From Sandaracinaceae bacterium (GTDB lineage: Bacteria; Myxococcota_A; Polyangia; Polyangiales; Sandaracinaceae), in contig JAVJQK010000035.1 in NCBI GenBank assembly GCA_040218145.1, positions 205,227-269,226 on the forward strand: a DNA stretch of 64,000 nt, given 5' to 3'. Under the pieces are notes generated by a model. That model did no database searches, had not been told where the DNA came from, and saw nothing but the letters and a program-made list of their open reading frames with translations. The position numbers and the translations under genes were made by a program. Of this stretch, positions 60,465-64,000 are shown piece after piece. Every line of letters begins with the position of its first letter. Position 1 is the stretch's first letter.

Positions 60465-61124
60465 TCAGCCGGCCTTCTGCTTCTCTTCCTCCTGGCGGAG
60501 GCGCTCCTCCTTCGCCTCGACGGCCTCGACGAAGAGCTTGATGTACTCGCCGGCGCTGGTGAACGCGAAGAAGAGGCTGAGGTACAGGAGGTAGAGCCCG
60601 ACCAGGTTGAAGTCGGCGCGGAAGCTCCCGAAGCCGATGAAGTGCAGGTCGTAGGGGTGATGCAGGATCAGCATCAAGAGCGCGACCATCTGGAGCGCCG
60701 TCTTGTCCTTGCCGCCCTGCCCGGCCGCGATGACCACGCCCTCGCTCATCGCGATCACCCGCAGCGAGGTGATCGACAGCTCCCGCGCGAGGAGCAGGAT
60801 CACCGCCCAGGCCGGCGCGTGCCCGAGGTGCACGAGGAAGACGAGCACCGCCATCACGAGGAGCTTGTCCGCCAGCGGGTCGAGGAACTTCCCGAGCACG
60901 CTCACCAGCCCCTGGCGCCGCGCCAGCCAGCCGTCGAGGAAGTCGGTGATCGCCGTGACGCCGTAGACCATCGCGGCCCAGAAGCTCGCGCGCGGCGTGC
61001 CCTCCGCGATGAACAGCAGCACCACCGGGATGAGCGCGATGCGCAGGAACGTCAGCAGGTTCGGGACGTTGATCGCGTCCTGCCGGAGGCTCGTGCGGCG
61101 CGCCTTCTTGGGCTGGTCGGTCAT
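60465..61124 (-). CDS. pgsA: CDP-diacylglycerol-glycerol-3-phosphate 3-phosphatidyltransferase
   Basis: The 219-residue inner-membrane enzyme makes phosphatidylglycerol phosphate, the committed step to phosphatidylglycerol and cardiolipin. The CDP-alcohol phosphatidyltransferase motif is complete: DGWLARRQGLVSVLGKFLD followed by PLAD, with DINVPNLLTFLRI-like N-terminal sequence (INVPNLLTFLRIALIPVVLL). Five to six hydrophobic helices fit the family. The C-terminus is a charged helix (EAVEAKEERLRQEEEKQ). Its ATG overlaps the stop of the TPR-AIM24 gene (ATGA), so it is co-translated with it. Relatives making phosphatidylserine have different motifs, so PgsA is the best call. Confidence 0.92.
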   Translation of the reverse strand: MTDQPKKARRTSLRQDAINVPNLLTFLRIALIPVVLLFIAEGTPRASFWAAMVYGVTAITDFLDGWLARRQGLVSVLGKFLDPLADKLLVMAVLVFLVHLGHAPAWAVILLLARELSITSLRVIAMSEGVVIAAGQGGKDKTALQMVALLMLILHHPYDLHFIGFGSFRADFNLVGLYLLYLSLFFAFTSAGEYIKLFVEAVEAKEERLRQEEEKQKAG

Positions 61125-62488
61125 GTGACGAGGAGGATCCCCTGCCCCCGGAACGCGAGCGGCACCGACGGCGGGTCGGCGTCGTCCAGCTGGGTCGGGA
61201 AGAGGCGGCCGGTCCAGCCGATCACCGCCGCGGGATCGACGCGCACCTCCTCGTCGGCGCGCACCTCGAGCCCCGAAGGACGCCGCGGCAGCTCGAGCAC
61301 GACCGTGCCCTCCCCGTGAAAGCTCAACAGCACCACCTTCTCACCCGCGAGCGGGAGGCGCCCGCTCTCGTAGCCGACCCGGTCGTCGAACGCGCGCACC
61401 AGCGCTTCGCGGACGTAGAGGAGCGAGCCGCTGACCCGCAGCGCGTGGTAGCGCCCGACCTCGGGAGGACCGAAGACCGCGGCGAGCGGACCGTGCCACC
61501 GCAGGATGGGGTCGTCGTCGCCGCCGAGGAGCTCGTCCGGGCTGCGGCCCCGATAGCGGCGCTGCACCGGCTCGGTCTTCGCCTCTCCCCGGAGCGCTCG
61601 GAGGCCGCGGACGCGCGCGTGCACGCCGCCCTTCGCGTGCACGAGCAGCTCGCCCTCGGCGCCGACCGCGAGGGGGGTGTCCTCGGGAAGCTCCACGGCC
61701 CAGCTCTCGGCCACGGTGCCGAGGCGGGGCGGGCTCAGCGAGATCACCGGCCGTGACGGCCGGCGCGTGCGGGGCACGGGGTCGGCGCCGGTCTCGACCA
61801 CCTTCCACTGCCCGCTCGGGCGGCGCGGCCGCTCGCTCTCGATCGACAGCGCGACCCCGCGCGAGATGCGCTCCTCCGCCTCGCCCGCCGCGTCCCGCAT
61901 CGCGCTGACCTGCGCGTCGTCCTGGCTCTCGGGCTTCGCGCCCTCGGCGGGCTCGGGCTCGGGGGGCGGCGCGGGGACGGATCCCGCGCTGGACTGCTCC
62001 TCCATGCGCTTGGCCATCGAGAGCTGACCGCCGCGGAGGAACGCCTCGCGCGCCTCGTCGAGCTGGCCCAGGCGCCACCGGACGAGGCCGAGGTAGCCCC
62101 AGGCGCGCTCGTGATCCGGATCGAGCTCGAGCGCCTGCTCCAGGTAGTCGCGCGCCTCCTCCGGCTGCCCCGTCTTGAACAGCGAGAGACCCAGGTTGAC
62201 ACACAGCGTCAGGTCCTCGGGGAACTCGTCGAGCAGCGTGCGCCAGATCTGGATGGCGGTCGGATAGACCCCGAGTCGGAAGTAGACGCCCGCGAGCAGG
62301 TCCTGGCTCTGCGCGTCCTGCGGGCGGTGGGAGAGCGCCCGCTCGAGCTCCTCCTTCGCCTCCACGACGCGGTTCTGCATCAGCAGCTCGCTGCCCCGCG
62401 AGAGGTGGAACAGGAAGTCTTCGTTCGCCGGGGGATCGTCCTCCCGGATCAAACGCCTTCCGCGCCCCGTTCGAACACCATCCCGCAT
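61121..62488 (-). CDS. TPR protein with AIM24-like C-terminal domain
   Basis: The protein has 455 residues from ATG 62488; the frame remains open upstream. Residues 20-170 contain three to four TPRs (LERALSHRPQDAQSQDLLAG, LCVNLGLSLFKTGQPEEARD, ERAWGYLGLVRWRLGQLDEA). After a charged linker, the C-terminal 230 residues resemble the AIM24/TIGR00266 beta domain (LAVGAEGELLVHAKGGV, ALRVSGSLLYVREALV, VVLLSFHGEGTVVLELP). No signal peptide or helix is present. It is translationally coupled to pgsA. AIM24 relatives affect mitochondrial biogenesis in yeast, but the bacterial role is unknown. Confidence 0.75.
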   Translation of the reverse strand: MRDGVRTGRGRRLIREDDPPANEDFLFHLSRGSELLMQNRVVEAKEELERALSHRPQDAQSQDLLAGVYFRLGVYPTAIQIWRTLLDEFPEDLTLCVNLGLSLFKTGQPEEARDYLEQALELDPDHERAWGYLGLVRWRLGQLDEAREAFLRGGQLSMAKRMEEQSSAGSVPAPPPEPEPAEGAKPESQDDAQVSAMRDAAGEAEERISRGVALSIESERPRRPSGQWKVVETGADPVPRTRRPSRPVISLSPPRLGTVAESWAVELPEDTPLAVGAEGELLVHAKGGVHARVRGLRALRGEAKTEPVQRRYRGRSPDELLGGDDDPILRWHGPLAAVFGPPEVGRYHALRVSGSLLYVREALVRAFDDRVGYESGRLPLAGEKVVLLSFHGEGTVVLELPRRPSGLEVRADEEVRVDPAAVIGWTGRLFPTQLDDADPPSVPLAFRGQGILLVT

Positions 62489-62572
62489 CGGTCGCGCGAG
62501 CGTAGAAGGCTCGGTCGCGCGAGTCAAAACGCGGTTGCCGCGCTCGTGCACGGCTGACACGCTCCGGGCGCT

Positions 62573-62836
62573 TTGCGCCGCGTGCTCCTCATCGTCGCCC
62601 TCCTCGCCGGGGCCCCCGCCGCGGCCGCGTTTCCCGCCGCCTCCGCGCACGCCCAGGAGGACGCAGACGCGGGCACGGTGCGCGTCCGGACCCGCGTGGT
62701 GCGCCCCCCCGAGGGCTCCATGCGCCGGGGCAACCTGCCCGTGCCCAGCTGGCTGGTGTACGCGCTGGGCGGCCTGATCGTGGTCGGCGCCGGCGGCGTC
62801 CTCGCGTGGCGCGTCGCGCGCAAGAAGCGATCGTGA
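62573..62836 (+). CDS. Small secreted/membrane protein (87 aa)
   Basis: The protein has 87 residues from TTG 62573; GTG 62582 would be three residues shorter. It has a signal peptide (LLIVALLAGAPAAAAFP) and a short polar middle (VRVRTRVVRPPEGSMRRGN). One C-terminal helix (WLVYALGGLIVVGAGGVLAW) precedes a basic end (RVARKKRS). The topology is probably a periplasmic loop with a C-terminal anchor. Its stop overlaps the GTG of the flippase-like gene (GTGA), suggesting a shared role. I do not recognise a family. Confidence 0.65.
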   Translation: MRRVLLIVALLAGAPAAAAFPAASAHAQEDADAGTVRVRTRVVRPPEGSMRRGNLPVPSWLVYALGGLIVVGAGGVLAWRVARKKRS

Positions 62837-63864
62837 GCGAGCCGCCGCAGCCCCCCGCTCCGAAACACGTGGAGCACGAGACCGACGTCTCGGCGGCCCA
62901 GGAGGCGACCCGCGGCCTAGTCCGGAAGGTGCTCATCGGCACCCTCCTCGGCGCCCTCGTCTTCGCGGGGCTGAGCCTCTACGCGGACCTCGCCGCGCTC
63001 CGCGAGAACCTCTCGGCGTTCCGCTGGGAGGCGTTCGCCATCGCGCTCGGCCTGGCGAGCGGCAACTACGTGCTGCGCTACCTGCGCTGGCAATACTACC
63101 TGCGCCGCATCGGGGTCGAGGTCCCGCACGGAGAGAGCGCGCTCGTCTTCCTGAGCGGCTTCGTGATGAGCGTCACGCCGGGCAAGCTGGGCGAGGTCTT
63201 CAAGTCGCTGCTGCTCTACGAGTCGCGCGGCGTGTCGATCGCGAAGACCGCCCCCGTGGTCTTCGCGGAGCGGCTCACGGATCTGATCGCGCTCGTCTTG
63301 CTGACCGCGGCGGGGAGCCTCTCGTTCGCGCAGGGCGTGCCCGTCGCGGCGGGCGGCGCGGCGCTCGTCGGCTTCGTGCTCCTCGCGTCCGCGTGGCGCC
63401 CGCTCGGCGAGCGGCTCCTGTCTCTGACGGAGAAGCTGCCGCTGATCCATCGCCTGACGCCGCGGCTGCGCGTGGCCTACGAGAGCCTGCACGCGATGAC
63501 CCGCCCCGCGCCGCTGCTGTTCGCGACGACCCTCGCGACGGTCAGCTGGGGCCTCGAGTGCGTGGCGCTCAAGATCTTGCTCGACGCCCTGCCCGGCGGC
63601 GGGCTCGGCTGGGACGCGAGCTTCTTCGCCTACAGCGCGAGCACCATCGCGGGCGCGGTGGCGATGATGCCGGGCGGGCTCGGGGTGACCGAGGCGGGCA
63701 TGACCGGTCTGATCGAGGCGCTGTCCGGAGGCGCGGTGGAGGCCGCCGCCGCGACCGCGGCCACGATGCTCACGCGCCTCGCCACGCTCTGGTGGGCGGT
63801 CGTCGTCGGCGCCTTCGCGCTCGTGGCCTTCCGGGCGCTCTTCCGGCCGCGCTCAGCGCGCTAG
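62833..63864 (+). CDS. Lysylphosphatidylglycerol synthase-type TM (UPF0104) flippase-like protein
   Basis: GTG 62833 overlaps the previous stop; 343 residues. A polar N-terminus of 35 residues precedes seven to eight hydrophobic helices. Hallmarks of the UPF0104/AglD-like family are present: GNYVLRYLRWQYYLRRIGV, FLSGFVMSVTPGKLGEVFKS, VVFAERLTDLIALVLL and MMPGGLGVTEAGMTGLI. MprF-like proteins use this region to flip amino-acylated lipids; the synthase domain is absent here. A role in lipid or lipid-linked sugar handling is inferred. It ends 40 bp before a large inverted repeat and is the last gene in the window. Confidence 0.85.
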   Translation: MSEPPQPPAPKHVEHETDVSAAQEATRGLVRKVLIGTLLGALVFAGLSLYADLAALRENLSAFRWEAFAIALGLASGNYVLRYLRWQYYLRRIGVEVPHGESALVFLSGFVMSVTPGKLGEVFKSLLLYESRGVSIAKTAPVVFAERLTDLIALVLLTAAGSLSFAQGVPVAAGGAALVGFVLLASAWRPLGERLLSLTEKLPLIHRLTPRLRVAYESLHAMTRPAPLLFATTLATVSWGLECVALKILLDALPGGGLGWDASFFAYSASTIAGAVAMMPGGLGVTEAGMTGLIEALSGGAVEAAAATAATMLTRLATLWWAVVVGAFALVAFRALFRPRSAR

Positions 63865-63904
63865 CAGGGTCCGGCGAAGATGCGCGCGATGCATCGCCGA
63901 GCGC

Positions 63905-63985
63905 GACGGCGTGTCCAGCGCGCCGGGCCGACGACGAAATGCTGAAGCATTTCGGAGGAGCGACTGGCGCGCTGGGCGCGCTGTC
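63905..63985. repeat. Nested inverted repeat (20-bp arms around an 8-bp hairpin)
   Basis: The outer arms, 63905-63924 and 63966-63985, match as reverse complements at 17 of 20 positions, the three differences allowing G-U pairs in RNA. Inside is a perfect hairpin, CGAAATGC-TGAA-GCATTTCG (63935-63954). No gene is visible from 63865 to the right edge. It may be a bidirectional terminator, a mobile repeat or a structured RNA. The edge of the window may cut related sequence. Confidence 0.7.
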
Positions 63986-64000
63986 CCGCCGGCGAGGCGC

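Overview
The window is a contiguous, very GC-rich (roughly 70%) bacterial chromosome segment. I read it as Myxococcota, most likely a Polyangiales/Sandaracinus-like lineage. This is inference from style: many lipoproteins with Cys/Asp/Ala/Gly-rich linkers, several PEGA-domain proteins, FG-GAP lipoproteins, CarD-like and PPC domains, a large multi-PAS hybrid kinase, and heavy use of GTG and TTG starts with GTGA, ATGA or TTGA stop/start overlaps. There are no IS elements, phage genes, tRNAs or CRISPR arrays. One structural RNA gene is clear: RNase P RNA (rnpB) on the minus strand at about 46925-47329.

Layout. 1-2.5 kb: two ArsA/GET3-like ATPases and a glycerate 2-kinase. 2.5-9 kb: cell-envelope genes. 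Two paralogous PEGA-protein/lipoprotein pairs (2562-3703 and 6380-8333) flank a two-helix membrane protein, a proline-rich tail-anchored protein and a beta-barrel protein. 9-19.5 kb: a tightly coupled plus-strand operon with two radical SAM/SPASM-like enzymes, a 34-codon ORF in a junction, a GT2 enzyme, a triple-domain glycosyltransferase, an SDR epimerase and a TMTC-like TPR membrane protein. A cellulose-synthase-like GT2 and a TPR/PEGA protein follow. This operon is my best candidate for an undescribed biosynthetic system. 20-29 kb: an HDAC-family deacetylase, a response regulator-GGDEF protein coupled to a 1281-residue hybrid histidine kinase, a TPR-PEGA membrane protein and a degenerate ATP-grasp protein.

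29-41.5 kb: a 71-residue Cys-containing membrane protein, an acyl-CoA synthetase, a pirin, and a minus-strand operon of OmpR-like regulator, pdxA and uvrA. Next come a GAF protein carrying five copies of a 13-residue motif, two thiol-disulfide proteins, an Ig-like/heme-binding lipoprotein and an 84-residue orphan. 41.6-49.5 kb: a GT4 glycosyltransferase, a minus-strand operon that looks like an outer-membrane electron conduit (YbjN-like protein, beta-barrel, 13-heme cytochrome c), rnpB, an FGE-like lipoprotein and an FAH-family hydrolase. 49.6-55.6 kb: an FG-GAP lipoprotein, an aldehyde dehydrogenase, a sigma-region-4-like DNA-binding protein and a MerR-like regulator behind a MerR-type promoter. 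55.7-64 kb: a dipeptide-type ABC permease/binding-protein operon without ATPases, a PPC-CarD-like protein, a TPR-AIM24 protein with pgsA, and a flippase-like membrane protein. The window ends in a long nested inverted repeat.

Starts were chosen from signal peptides, Shine-Dalgarno matches and stop/start overlaps. Family names rest on motifs read by eye; no database search was run.
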